From Acidimicrobiaceae bacterium (GTDB lineage Bacteria; Actinomycetota; Acidimicrobiia; Acidimicrobiales; Poriferisodalaceae): a stretch of DNA of 37,484 nucleotides. Below are positions 8,759-17,283 of the stretch, one piece after another; position 1 is the first letter of the stretch, and each line of letters starts with the position of its first letter. The notes below the pieces were generated by a model. It was not told the origin of the DNA. It ran no database searches and was given only the letters and a program-made list of their open reading frames with translations. The stretch lies in contig JAPOPC010000063.1 in the NCBI GenBank assembly GCA_026713105.1, positions 1 to 37,484 on the forward strand, written 5' to 3'. Position numbers and translations under genes: made by a program.

Positions 8759-10051
8759 TCAGGCGTCCAGGCCCAGGGCCTCGCGGACGACATACTGGTC
8801 GACAACGGGGACTCCGCCGAAACGGCCTTGCAGATAGCCGCGTTCGAGATTCGTGGACCGGCGCACGCGATCACCGCGGAAGTCCGAGAGCGGTGTCAAA
8901 TCCGTGCTGCCGTCTGAGCGTTTGTCCGTGAGCCACACTTCGTCGCGATTCAGGCTGCCCAGCAGGCTCGTGTCGTGCGTGGTGAAGATGAGCTGCGCAT
9001 CGCGCCGATTGGTCTTGGGGTCTTGGAACATCTCGACGAGCTTTCCCGATATAGCCGGATGCAGACTGGAATCGAGTTCGTCCACCACCAGTACACCGCC
9101 GTCTTGGAGGACGGCGAGCAGATCAGGCATGAGTTCGAGCCAAGTGAGTGTGCCGCTCGATTCTTCGCCAAGTTCCAGTGCACGCGGTGTGCCTGCTACG
9201 TCATGCAGCAGCCGCAATCGTCTGCCCCGGTACCCCACCTCGTCGGAGTGATCGGCCACCTCAACGTCATGCACGCCGAAGTCGGCGAACCGAAGCATGG
9301 CCAATGCTCGTGCGCGATCCGAGTCTTGACGGGAGCGCCCGCCCCTGTCGCCCCCCTCCGGCACTTTCGGTGATTCGTCGCCGAAGACCTCAAGAAGTGA
9401 TTCGTGCCAGTCGTGTCGACCGCGGCCGAATCCGAATCGGTGTATCCGGATATCTGCTGGCATGAACGACCGAGGCCATACGCCAATGAAGTTGATGCCG
9501 CGCAGGACTGCCGCGACTGCCTCGATCTCTGCTGTCAGGCGACTCGCCACAGACAGAGCGAGCGTGGTCGATGTGAGGAGCTCGCGACCACCGCCTGTGA
9601 TACGCGTGCCGCGGCGAAAGACGATGTCCTCGCCTTCGCGTACGAACAGCGCTCGCCGTCGCCGTTGCGGGTAACTGTAGAGGGCTTCGAACTGGACAGA
9701 CGAGTCGTCGACTTCCAGCTCGTAACGATGGTGCACTCCACCGACGACGACGTCCAGGCCGAAGACCGTTCGAAGAGAATCCTCGACGCCAAAGCCGAAA
9801 GGGTCGCGTGGGACGGCACTGTCCCAACCCCGCAGCGATGCTCCCACTGCGTGCTGCAGCCATGCGAAGCCGTCGAGGACGTTTGTCTTGCCTGATCCGT
9901 TGGCGCCGTAGATGGCGGCGACCGTCAAGGCCTTCTCGTCACCCCAGCCGAGTGTCCGCGCCGCTTCGCGGTCCTTATCCACAGCAATCATTGACAACTC
10001 GACGGGCTTCAGGATCGAACGATGATTGGAGACCTCAAAGCGGAGCAACAT
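8759..10051 (-). CDS. AAA-family ATPase (RloA/AbiLi-like)
   Basis: A 430-residue ABC/SMC-like ATPase of the AAA_15/AAA_21 group, partner of the RloB-like protein. It begins with the typical FEVSNHRSI strand, then Walker A GANGSGKT (49-56), an ABC-signature-like EESSGTLTWLEL before Walker B, Walker B VLVVDELDSSLHP (320-332, D324/E325), and the switch FTTHD (356-360). ATG 10051 is preferred over an upstream in-frame start at 10147 because GAGGAG sits 8 bases before it and the domain begins there. The gene has a promoter candidate and an inverted repeat upstream. In such modules the ATPase is thought to sense infection and license its TOPRIM partner; that role is inferred here. Confidence 0.85.
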   Translation of the reverse strand: MLLRFEVSNHRSILKPVELSMIAVDKDREAARTLGWGDEKALTVAAIYGANGSGKTNVLDGFAWLQHAVGASLRGWDSAVPRDPFGFGVEDSLRTVFGLDVVVGGVHHRYELEVDDSSVQFEALYSYPQRRRRALFVREGEDIVFRRGTRITGGGRELLTSTTLALSVASRLTAEIEAVAAVLRGINFIGVWPRSFMPADIRIHRFGFGRGRHDWHESLLEVFGDESPKVPEGGDRGGRSRQDSDRARALAMLRFADFGVHDVEVADHSDEVGYRGRRLRLLHDVAGTPRALELGEESSGTLTWLELMPDLLAVLQDGGVLVVDELDSSLHPAISGKLVEMFQDPKTNRRDAQLIFTTHDTSLLGSLNRDEVWLTDKRSDGSTDLTPLSDFRGDRVRRSTNLERGYLQGRFGGVPVVDQYVVREALGLDA

Positions 10052-10090
10052 TGCCGACTCCTCGCGTACTGAGCACATGCAGGAAGGGGT

Positions 10091-10147
10091 TCTCGTATAT
10101 TTCGTGCGAGAATTCCAGTATATAAGGACACTTTGCGGCAGATTCAA
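10091..10147 (-). promoter_or_regulatory. Promoter candidate and inverted repeat for the ATPase/RloB operon
   Basis: On the minus strand TTGAAT (10147-10142), an 18-base spacer and TATACT (10123-10118) make a reasonable -35/-10 pair. Just downstream is an imperfect inverted repeat with TCTCG/CGAGA arms (10091-10111), placed where a repressor could act. The 117-base gap after the helicase gene and this AT-rich patch suggest the pair is transcribed separately from the helicase. Confidence 0.4.
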
Positions 10148-10168
10148 ACCTTCCGTCGGCCCGAGGAG

Positions 10169-13100
10169 CTAGCGAGGTGGCCCGGCGTCTGCGAGGAGCG
10201 CCGCTACTTTCAGCGCCACTTTCGTCATAGCGGATGGCATGGTTGCGTCGGCGAATGGCCTGACCAGGTAATGGACTTGGGGCTCGGCATCCGGATTGTC
10301 GGGCACCGAGACGACTGCGAGTCGCCATCGTTCCGGGTCGTTTTGGGCTTGGCGCACTTGCCTTGCGCTGACGTGGATCTCGCCTGTCCGGGGTAGGTGG
10401 CCTTTCACCTCGATGAAGTAGTGGTCGCCGGTTTCTGGGTCGACCGACATCACGTCGAAGCCTGGGTTCGCGTGTTCCTGCTCGGTTGGTAGGCGGCCCA
10501 GTGCCCGCTCTGCAGTCATGACGGCAGCCATCGCCCGCCGGTCGGTCTCAGCCTTGTCAGCTACGGCAGCCGGGTCTGGCGGCGCCCCCGCAAGCTGGTC
10601 CAGCAGTCCTTGCGGTAACACCACCGCTGCGGCGACGACAGTCGGCGGGCTGCTGTGCAGGTCGGCCTCTGAGTCGAGCTCGGCACGTCGGCGCAGCAGT
10701 CGCGATGCCAGCTCGTCAGCGCGTGCTCGCGCCCGCCCCGAATTCAGTCTTGGCTTGCCGCCCGCTATTTCCTGTGCCTTGATTTCGTTGGTGCGTCGGT
10801 CCCAGTAGCGAATCTCGGACTCCAGCCGTGCCCGCACCGCTTCGCTTACGCGGTCGACTCGGTCTTGCACCACAGCCGCCACCGACTCGAAATGTGGCCC
10901 GGCGAGGTGCTCGATGGCCCAATCACGTGCCACTGATTCGGCCGCTTGACCCGCCCATGCGGTGTCCAAGTCGCCAGCGAGCTGTGCTTTCTGTTCAGCA
11001 GTCGGCGACTCGTAGCCCAGGTAGGGCTCCGCGCCTGGGTCGAGGGCCGCGCCTTCCCGGTCGACTTCCACGTATTGGAAACGGCGTGACACCACCTGAC
11101 GGGCGCCGTTCACCATCCGACCATCGGTGACCACATGGTCCAGGTACACGAGCAGTCGTGGCTCGGTCGAGGGGTTGCCGGTGTCCACCAGGACCGTGCC
11201 GCGGTGCAACGCGTCACCGTGGTCGTCGAGCACCTTGGAAGCCACTGCCGACAGCAGCGCGCTCCCTGGCGAGATCAGTTCGGCTCGGTCACCGGCTCCA
11301 CCCGCCTTGCGCACAGACTCGGCGTCAGGCTGCATGCAGTCCTTGTCGAAGGTCACCCGGGCGTAGCGGTCGTGGACGGCTCCAAGGGCCGGATCAGCAC
11401 TCGCCCTGACCGAGGCCGGCACCCGCGTGATCTCGTAGCGGCCGCGCTCGCGGCCAGAGATGCGCCCTCCGTACAGCTGCAGCGCCTGGGTGAAGAAGTC
11501 GTGCACGAACCACGGCTGCAGCTTGCGGGCACGGGCCTCTTCCATGCGGCGGCGTACCTCGTCGTTCGCCCCGGCATCGGCCATGCCGGCGACGAGCGCA
11601 CGCTCCTCCAGCACCTCACGGAGCTGCTCGCCGATTTCGCCGTCGATGATGGTGTTCATCCACTCTGCGTGGGCGGGGTCGGTATCGGCCTGGATCGCCT
11701 TCATCAGCAATTCCCGAAGCGACACGTTGATCTGGGCGTCGCCCAGCACGTCGTACACCTGGTCGCCGTACACCTCGCGCTGCTGCTCGATCTTGGCGAA
11801 GAGCCGCTCGAATACCTGGCCCTCACGTGTCTCGTGTGCCACCAGATTCCACAAGTGACATGGCCGACGCTGGCCGATCCGGTGGATGCGCCCGAAGCGC
11901 TGCTCGATGCGGTTCGGGTTCCACGGCAGGTCGTAGTTGACCATCATGTTCGCGACCTGCAGGTTGACGCCCTCACCAGCCGCATCGGTGGCGACAAGCA
12001 CTGACACCGTCGGGTCGACGCGGAAGCGGTCCTGAGTGACGCGGCGGTCCTGGCGCCTCATGCCGCCGTGGATCGTGACGACGGCTTCCGGTCTGCCGAG
12101 TTCGGCGGCAATGTGGCCCGACACATAGTCGAGCGTGTCCCGATGCTCAGAGAACACGATCAGCTTGCGAGCGTCGACCGCGCCGTCGTCTGCCGTGTCG
12201 GACGATCCAGTACCGAACTGCTCCGCGCGAAGCAGATCCCGCAAGCGGGTCCACTTTGCATCCACGCCGCTGTTCCGCACGCCATCGGCCAGTTCCACCA
12301 ACCGGTCCAATGTCCGCACTTCGGCTTCGAGTTCGTCGGCAGTGGCGGCCGCTGTTGCGGCGTCGACGGTCAGATTCTCCAACTCGGCAAGCTCAGCCTC
12401 GTCGAAGTCATCGAAGTCGAAGTCCTCAAGATCGGCAATGCGGACGCCCTTGGGAAGCTCGGGCACCGGAATTGGTGCCCCGGTGGCAGCGAGCTGTCGA
12501 AGCTCCGCTGCTTGGTTGGCGAGTCGGTCGCGCCGACGCCGCAGCGAGTGGTAGATAGCTGCCGGCGAGGACGCGAGCCGGCGCTGCAGTCCTGCGAGCG
12601 CAAAGCCGACGATCACACCGCGCTGAGCGTCGCCTTCGGCCGTCATGCGCGCAGCCCGATTCATCTCCTCACGGACGTAGGAAGTGACCGCCTCGTACAG
12701 CTCGTTCTCGGGTCCGGACAACTCGAATTGCAGGCTCTGGGCGTATCGCTTCGGAAAGAGCGGCTTGCCCTCGAAGGTCCGCAGGTTCTCCTTCACCAGC
12801 CGGCGCATCACATCGCTGACGTCGGGTACTTCGGCCGGTCCCCCACCGTCGTTCGTGGCTCGCAGGCGTCCTTCGAACCTCTCGGGATCGATCAGTGTCA
12901 TGAACGCGAGGAAGTCCTCGCTCTTGCCGTTGTGGGGCGTAGCCGTGAGCAGCAAGAAGTGACGTGTGCACTCGCGGAGCACCTCGCCTACCTCGAAGCG
13001 CTTGGTGCGGCGCAGCTCGTCGCCGTAGCGGTGCGCAGACATCTTGTGGGCCTCATCGACGATGACGAGGTCCCATTCGGACGCCTTCAAGCGATCCTTC

Positions 13101-13738
13101 AACTCGTCGGAACGGGCCACTTGGTCGACTCGAGCGATCAGCAGGTTGCGCTCGACGAATGGGTTGCCGGTGCGGGATGCTTCGACGCTCTCGCGTGACA
13201 TCAGATCGAAGCTCAGGCCGAACTTGCCCCACAACTCGTCCTGCCACTGTTCGACCAAGCTGCCCGGCGCCACGATGAGACACCGGGTCACGTCACCGCG
13301 AAGCATCAGCTCGCGGATGAGCAGCCCGGACATGATCGTCTTGCCCGCACCTGGATCGTCGGCCAGCAGGAACCGCAGCGGCTTGAGGGTGAGCAAGCGG
13401 TTGTAAACGGCGTCGATCTGATGCGGGTACGGGTCGATATTCGAGGTATCCACCGCTGCGAACGGGTCGGCAAGGTGGGCCATCTGCATGCGGCGGGCCT
13501 CTGAGGCCAGCTTGAACATCGCCCCGTCCGCATCAAACGACCAGTGGCTCTCTGCGGCCTCGCAGATATCGGCCAGATCGGCCGCTGTGATGAGCCGTTC
13601 CCCGAGAATGCCGTCCGCTGTGCGGTACGTCAGCGTTGCTGACGCAGGCCCGTGCACCTGGGCCGCCACGACGGAGACATCGCTGCCCGCAACGACGCCC
13701 GACAACCTCATCCCAGCGGCGATGTCACTGAGTTCCAT
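10169..13738 (-). CDS. SNF2-family helicase with C-terminal DUF3883-like domain
   Basis: A 1189-residue superfamily 2 helicase of the SNF2/HepA group, similar in layout to the DrmD helicase of class 1 DISARM. Motifs include PYPHQIDAVY (Q-motif region, ~103), Walker A DDPGAGKT (127-134), DEAHKMSAHRYG (228-239), LLTATPHNGK, and in the second RecA domain IVFSEHRDTLDYV, ATDAAGEGVNLQ and RFGRIHRIGQ. A helical spacer follows. The C-terminus has GFDV...HYFIEVKG (E1110, K1112), then ARQVRQAQNDPERWRLAVV, a DUF3883-like PD-(D/E)XK fold. DNA translocation coupled to a nuclease-like domain fits phage defence. It follows the membrane coiled-coil gene by 27 bases. No DrmA, DrmB or DrmC is visible. Confidence 0.85.
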   Translation of the reverse strand: MELSDIAAGMRLSGVVAGSDVSVVAAQVHGPASATLTYRTADGILGERLITAADLADICEAAESHWSFDADGAMFKLASEARRMQMAHLADPFAAVDTSNIDPYPHQIDAVYNRLLTLKPLRFLLADDPGAGKTIMSGLLIRELMLRGDVTRCLIVAPGSLVEQWQDELWGKFGLSFDLMSRESVEASRTGNPFVERNLLIARVDQVARSDELKDRLKASEWDLVIVDEAHKMSAHRYGDELRRTKRFEVGEVLRECTRHFLLLTATPHNGKSEDFLAFMTLIDPERFEGRLRATNDGGGPAEVPDVSDVMRRLVKENLRTFEGKPLFPKRYAQSLQFELSGPENELYEAVTSYVREEMNRAARMTAEGDAQRGVIVGFALAGLQRRLASSPAAIYHSLRRRRDRLANQAAELRQLAATGAPIPVPELPKGVRIADLEDFDFDDFDEAELAELENLTVDAATAAATADELEAEVRTLDRLVELADGVRNSGVDAKWTRLRDLLRAEQFGTGSSDTADDGAVDARKLIVFSEHRDTLDYVSGHIAAELGRPEAVVTIHGGMRRQDRRVTQDRFRVDPTVSVLVATDAAGEGVNLQVANMMVNYDLPWNPNRIEQRFGRIHRIGQRRPCHLWNLVAHETREGQVFERLFAKIEQQREVYGDQVYDVLGDAQINVSLRELLMKAIQADTDPAHAEWMNTIIDGEIGEQLREVLEERALVAGMADAGANDEVRRRMEEARARKLQPWFVHDFFTQALQLYGGRISGRERGRYEITRVPASVRASADPALGAVHDRYARVTFDKDCMQPDAESVRKAGGAGDRAELISPGSALLSAVASKVLDDHGDALHRGTVLVDTGNPSTEPRLLVYLDHVVTDGRMVNGARQVVSRRFQYVEVDREGAALDPGAEPYLGYESPTAEQKAQLAGDLDTAWAGQAAESVARDWAIEHLAGPHFESVAAVVQDRVDRVSEAVRARLESEIRYWDRRTNEIKAQEIAGGKPRLNSGRARARADELASRLLRRRAELDSEADLHSSPPTVVAAAVVLPQGLLDQLAGAPPDPAAVADKAETDRRAMAAVMTAERALGRLPTEQEHANPGFDVMSVDPETGDHYFIEVKGHLPRTGEIHVSARQVRQAQNDPERWRLAVVSVPDNPDAEPQVHYLVRPFADATMPSAMTKVALKVAALLADAGPPR

Positions 13739-13765
13739 CTCGGGGCTGTTGGGGACGGTCGGTGG

Positions 13766-14257
13766 CTAGGCGATTGCGATGGATGCCTGCAATGCGTCAA
13801 CCCTGTTGACAATTGCCCGAAGGTCTACGCGCATTTCGTCGATGCGACGGTCTATGCCGTCAACGCGCTTGTCGAGACCTTCGAACCGATGATCGACGGC
13901 ATCGAAACGGGCATCCACGGCATCGAAGCGAGCATCCATGCGGCCGTTCTGTTCCTCGAAGCGCTGATCCACGGCATCGAAGCGAACATCCATGCGGCCG
14001 TTCTGTTCGTTGATCCGCTGATCCGCTGCATCGAACCGGGCGTTGACGAGATCGACGATCCCATCCATGCGGTAGTTCTGGTCGTCGAAGCGGACGTTGA
14101 CGAGATCGACGATTCCATCCATGCGGTAGTTCTGGTCGTCGAAGCGGTCGGTGATGCCCCCGAAGCCCCACTTGATCAGTGCCCACACGCCACCGGCGAA
14201 CGCGATGGCGATGGTGGCGAACACCGTCAGCATCGGCGGCACGCTCGACCAGTCCAT
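13766..14257 (-). CDS. Membrane-anchored coiled-coil repeat protein
   Basis: A 163-residue protein with one N-terminal membrane segment (about residues 8-29) followed by a soluble coiled coil. Residues 38-109 are four 18-residue units of the type RFD..(D/Q)..R(F/I/M)..QNGRMD, followed by shorter RFDAVD-type repeats and ending near VDGIDRRIDEMRVDLRAIVN. The regular charged/hydrophobic spacing predicts a long helical rod, probably projecting into the cytoplasm. Start is ATG 14257. It is the first gene before the SNF2 helicase, with 27 bases between stop and start, so the two are very likely co-transcribed. Similar repeats occur in uncharacterised bacterial coiled-coil proteins; no function is known to me. 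Confidence 0.7.
   Translation of the reverse strand: MDWSSVPPMLTVFATIAIAFAGGVWALIKWGFGGITDRFDDQNYRMDGIVDLVNVRFDDQNYRMDGIVDLVNARFDAADQRINEQNGRMDVRFDAVDQRFEEQNGRMDARFDAVDARFDAVDHRFEGLDKRVDGIDRRIDEMRVDLRAIVNRVDALQASIAIA
13931..14146 (-). repeat. Four 54-bp tandem units in the coiled-coil gene
   Basis: Four in-frame 54-base units encode the 18-residue coiled-coil repeats. The two upstream-most units (14093-14146 and 14039-14092) differ at only about two bases by eye, which suggests recent duplication; the other two are more diverged. Confidence 0.75.
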
Positions 14258-14424
14258 GCGTTCACCCTACGCGAAGCCCGGCCCCGGGAAAGCGGAATTT
14301 TCGAGCCTCATCGCTCAGCTCAACTGGATCAAAGCACTCTGCGGCGGAACCAGCCGACATCGCCGGCGACTCGAAGCCGAGTCCGGCAAGAGTGGCGGGC
14401 GTTGTCGCGGTAGCGTGCGGCGCT

Positions 14425-15024
14425 ATGGCGAACGGCGCTGGTTCGGAACGGGGAACGCTGGCGGTCACGGGCGATCCGGCGGCCGATCAGCTGGTGCTGG
14501 ATGACCCGTTCTCGCTGCTGCTGGCGATGATGCTCGACCAGCAGATCCCCATGGAGTGGGCGTTCAAGGGCCCTGCCCGATTGGCTGAGCGCCTTGGCGA
14601 TCGATACTCGGTGACAGCCATCGCCGCCATGGAGCCCGACGAACTCGAGGCTGCCTTCAAGGAAAAACCGGCGATCCACCGGTTCCCGGGTTCGATGGCT
14701 CGCCGATGCGGCGAGCTGGCTCGTCACGTCGTCGAGCACTACGAGGCCGACGCGGGTGCCATCTGGGCCGACGTGCGCAGCGGCAAGGCGCTGTTCGACC
14801 GGCTGCGGGCCGTTCCCGGCTACGGCGACGAGAAGGCCAAGATCTTCGTCGCCATCCTGGCCAAGCGGTTCGGGGTTGCGCCCCGCGGGTGGGAGGCCGT
14901 GGCCGGCCCATTCGCCGACCGGCACCCCCGCTCGGTGGCTGACATTGACAGCCCCGAGGCCCTTGCCGAGGTCCGCGTCTGGAAGAAGAACCAGAAAGCC
15001 GCCGGCAAGTCCAAGCAAGACTGA
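14425..15024 (+). CDS. HhH-GPD-type base excision repair family protein
   Basis: A 199-residue protein of the uncharacterised actinobacterial HhH-GPD family (TIGR03252 type), related to DNA glycosylases. Characteristic stretches are LAVTGDPAADQLVLDDPF, MMLDQQIPMEWAFKGP, IHRFPGSMARR and the hairpin region AVPGYGDEKAKIFVAILAKRFG (about residues 132-153), then PRSVADIDSPEAL and a lysine-rich tail. It probably recognises or removes damaged bases, but no activity is established for this subgroup. Start ATG 14425 is chosen because the family similarity begins there; the reading frame is open further upstream without similarity. It is a monocistronic gene diverging from the coiled-coil/helicase operon. 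Confidence 0.85.
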   Translation: MANGAGSERGTLAVTGDPAADQLVLDDPFSLLLAMMLDQQIPMEWAFKGPARLAERLGDRYSVTAIAAMEPDELEAAFKEKPAIHRFPGSMARRCGELARHVVEHYEADAGAIWADVRSGKALFDRLRAVPGYGDEKAKIFVAILAKRFGVAPRGWEAVAGPFADRHPRSVADIDSPEALAEVRVWKKNQKAAGKSKQD

Positions 15025-15345
15025 CCAGCAGACCGGACCGCGCAGAGCGGTTGGATTCCTCGCCCCGCTGCGCGCAGTGCCCTAATTCGCGCGCGATGGC
15101 CCAATGGAGACTCGGCGCGACCGTGTCAATTCGGTGACGCCAAAACAGACCCTCGTAGCGGCAATGCGAGTCGCGCGGCCCTCGGCGAATCCAGCCGGAT
15201 TGCGCTCAGGTGACAGGTCCATGTCAGTGCCCAGATCGGCGGAACGCGGTTCTACGTTCCGGCGTTGAACGGCCAAGTCGAGAGGTGATGCAGCCCAGCT
15301 CCATCGCACTCACGGCCGAAGGCAACCGACACAAAGGGGACCGAC
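15025..15345. other. Intergenic region with an inverted repeat
   Basis: No gene seen in these 321 bases. Near the vWA gene there is an inverted repeat with 6-base arms, CGGAAC and GTTCCG, separated by 10 bases (15240-15261), about 85 bases before the start codon; it could be a regulator site. A purine-rich ribosome binding site (AAAGGGGA) lies just upstream of the GTG at 15346. Confidence 0.4.
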
Positions 15346-17160
15346 GTGTTGAAGAATCGCAATTCACAACCACACCGGCAGGGGGCCGGCGTCACAGCGT
15401 GGCGGATCGTCGTTGCGCTGCTGGCACTGTGCCTGGTAGCGGCATCGTGCACATCGACCGACGACGCCTCCGTCGACGGCGACGCAGGTACGACCGACTC
15501 CGACAGCATCACGCAGTCGACCGCGGCTGCCTCGAGCGACCGGGAACGATCGGCCACAGCCGACGAGGACTCCGACGACATGGCCGACGAGCAGCAAACC
15601 GGGGCTCTCGACGATGCTGCTGCGGAGGAGGACATCGAGGCGGCCGTCGCCGAAGACGCAGGGGATGAGGAGATGGCCGTCGGCGGCGGCTTGTCCCAGT
15701 CCGACTCGGAGCACTCCGCGGAACCAGAGGTCGAGCCCTACGAGCCGACGCAACGGCGACGCACCGAGCCCGACCAATTCGTCGACTACGGCGTCAATCC
15801 GTTCGTCGACACCGACGACGATCCGTTCTCGACCTTCGCACTCGATGTCGACACCGCCTCGTACACCATTGCCCGCAACTTCCTCGACGGCGGCCAGCTG
15901 CCGCCCTTCGAGGCCGTGCGGGTCGAGGAATTCGTCAACTACTTCGACGGCGGCTACGACGACGAGATCGACGAGTTCACCATCAGCGTGGACGCTGCCC
16001 CGTCGCCATTCGCTGACACCGGCGACCTGCTGCTGCGGGTGGGCGTGCAGGCGCCGCACGTGGTGTCCGACGCCGTGCGGCCCGACAGCATCATCGTGGT
16101 CCTGGACAGCTCAGGCTCGATGAACCAAGAGATCGGCACCGGCAACGACAGGACCCGCCGCATCGAACTGGTCTATGACGCCGTCGACCTGCTGCTGGAA
16201 GGCCTGGAGCCCGAAACCCGGGTGGGCGTGGTGGCCTACGCCGACTGGGCACGCACCGTCAGCCGGCCGGCCGCTGTCGGCAGGAACCACGACGACCTGA
16301 TCCGTCGCATCGAGCGAGACGTGCGACCCAGCGGGAGCACCAACGTGGCCGACGGCCTCGTCGCTGGCTACCGCATGGCCGAGAGCGAGGCAGACGCCGG
16401 GCGCGACGTGCTGGTGCTGTTGTTCTCCGACGGCGTCGCCAACGTCGGCGCCACCGAGACCGACCGGATCCTGCGCCAGCTCGGCGAGCGCGCCGACATC
16501 GGCCTGTCCACCATCGGCGTCGGCCTCGGCCCCTTCAACGACGAGCTGATGGAGCAGCTCGCCAACCGGGCCGACGGCTCGTACCACTACATCGACGACC
16601 ATGACGAAGCGTGGCGGCTGCTCGGCGACGACGTGACCTCGTTCGTCTCGGTTGCCGCCCGTGACGCCAAGGTGCAGGTCATCTTCAACCCGGACACGGT
16701 GGCCGCCTACCGGCTGCTCGGCTTCGAGAACCGCGACGTGGCCGACCGCGACTTCCGCAACGATGCCGTCGACGCCGGCGAGGTCGCCATCTCCCAGAGC
16801 GCCACGGCGCTGTATGAGCTGACGCTGGTCGACCCCGACGCCCGGAGCCGTCGCAGCAGCGAGACGCTCGCCAAGGTCACGCTGCGGTATCAGCGACCGG
16901 CCAGCGAGAACATCACCGAGGTGTCCGAGACGATCCGCGGCAGCGATGCGCGTCGCAGCTTCGACAACGCGGATCGACACTTCCGGCTGGCCGCAGTGGC
17001 CGCCGAGTTCGCCGAAGTCCTGCGCCAGAGCTGGTTCGTCGACGACCCGTTGATGCGAACGCTGCGCCACGAAGCAGAAGGCCTGGCCCGAGACTTCCGC
17101 GGCGATGCCGACGTGGCCGAACTGGCCCAGCTCATCACCGCAGCACAGCGCCTGGGTTAG
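15346..17160 (+). CDS. von Willebrand factor A-domain lipoprotein (YfbK-like)
   Basis: A 604-residue secreted lipoprotein. It has a signal peptide with lipobox VAAS-C (Cys35) and an acidic, low-complexity linker (36-140). A YfbK-type N-terminal domain follows (YGVNPFVDTDDDPFSTFALDVDTASY), then a vWA domain with MIDAS motif DSSGSM (254-259), a threonine loop in SGSTNVADGL and SDG (D362), and a DUF3520-like C-terminal region. Such proteins bind partners in a metal-dependent way at the cell surface; the ligand is unknown. Start is GTG 15346, with AAAGGGGA 6-7 bases upstream. It appears monocistronic and is followed by a strong terminator. Length is normal for YfbK-like proteins. Confidence 0.88.
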   Translation: MLKNRNSQPHRQGAGVTAWRIVVALLALCLVAASCTSTDDASVDGDAGTTDSDSITQSTAAASSDRERSATADEDSDDMADEQQTGALDDAAAEEDIEAAVAEDAGDEEMAVGGGLSQSDSEHSAEPEVEPYEPTQRRRTEPDQFVDYGVNPFVDTDDDPFSTFALDVDTASYTIARNFLDGGQLPPFEAVRVEEFVNYFDGGYDDEIDEFTISVDAAPSPFADTGDLLLRVGVQAPHVVSDAVRPDSIIVVLDSSGSMNQEIGTGNDRTRRIELVYDAVDLLLEGLEPETRVGVVAYADWARTVSRPAAVGRNHDDLIRRIERDVRPSGSTNVADGLVAGYRMAESEADAGRDVLVLLFSDGVANVGATETDRILRQLGERADIGLSTIGVGLGPFNDELMEQLANRADGSYHYIDDHDEAWRLLGDDVTSFVSVAARDAKVQVIFNPDTVAAYRLLGFENRDVADRDFRNDAVDAGEVAISQSATALYELTLVDPDARSRRSSETLAKVTLRYQRPASENITEVSETIRGSDARRSFDNADRHFRLAAVAAEFAEVLRQSWFVDDPLMRTLRHEAEGLARDFRGDADVAELAQLITAAQRLG

Positions 17161-17163
17161 GCC

Positions 17164-17200
17164 AAGCCAGGTCGGCCGGTCGAAACGTCCGGCCCGGCTT
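17164..17200 (+). terminator. Hairpin directly after the vWA lipoprotein gene
   Basis: Nested arms AAGCC/GGCTT (17164-17168, 17196-17200) and GGCCGG/CCGGCC (17174-17179, 17189-17194) can fold with a 9-base loop, four bases after the stop. There is no T-run, so it could be a terminator or an mRNA-stabilising hairpin. Confidence 0.35.
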
Positions 17201-17208
17201 CGGCGGTG

Positions 17209-17247
17209 CCCCGGCAGTGCTCTTCGGCTCAGGAGCAATTGCCGGGG
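17209..17247. terminator. Strong bidirectional hairpin between convergent genes
   Basis: Arms CCCCGGCA (17209-17216) and TGCCGGGG (17240-17247) enclose a second pair, TGCTC (17218-17222) and GAGCA (17233-17237), around a 10-base loop. The nearly perfect 13-pair stem lies between the convergent lipoprotein and ligase genes, as expected for a shared terminator. No T-run is visible on either strand. Confidence 0.65.
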
Positions 17248-17283
17248 CGCCGTCGCGCCCGTGCTGAGCACATGAGGGACCCG

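Noticed and set aside
11135..13198. Long plus-strand frames opposite the helicase
   Set aside because: Antisense to conserved helicase motifs; composition typical of GC-rich shadow frames.
10169..13738. Calling a complete DISARM system from the SNF2 helicase and the methylase
   Set aside because: No drmA, drmB or drmC is visible, the methylase is of the DUF1156 type and interrupted, and the two genes are about 9 kb apart.
13652..14413. 253-codon plus-strand frame opposite the coiled-coil gene
   Set aside because: Its repetitive HGIEA/VDEID pattern is the antisense reading of the 54-bp repeats; the minus frame has a membrane segment and follows operon logic with the helicase.
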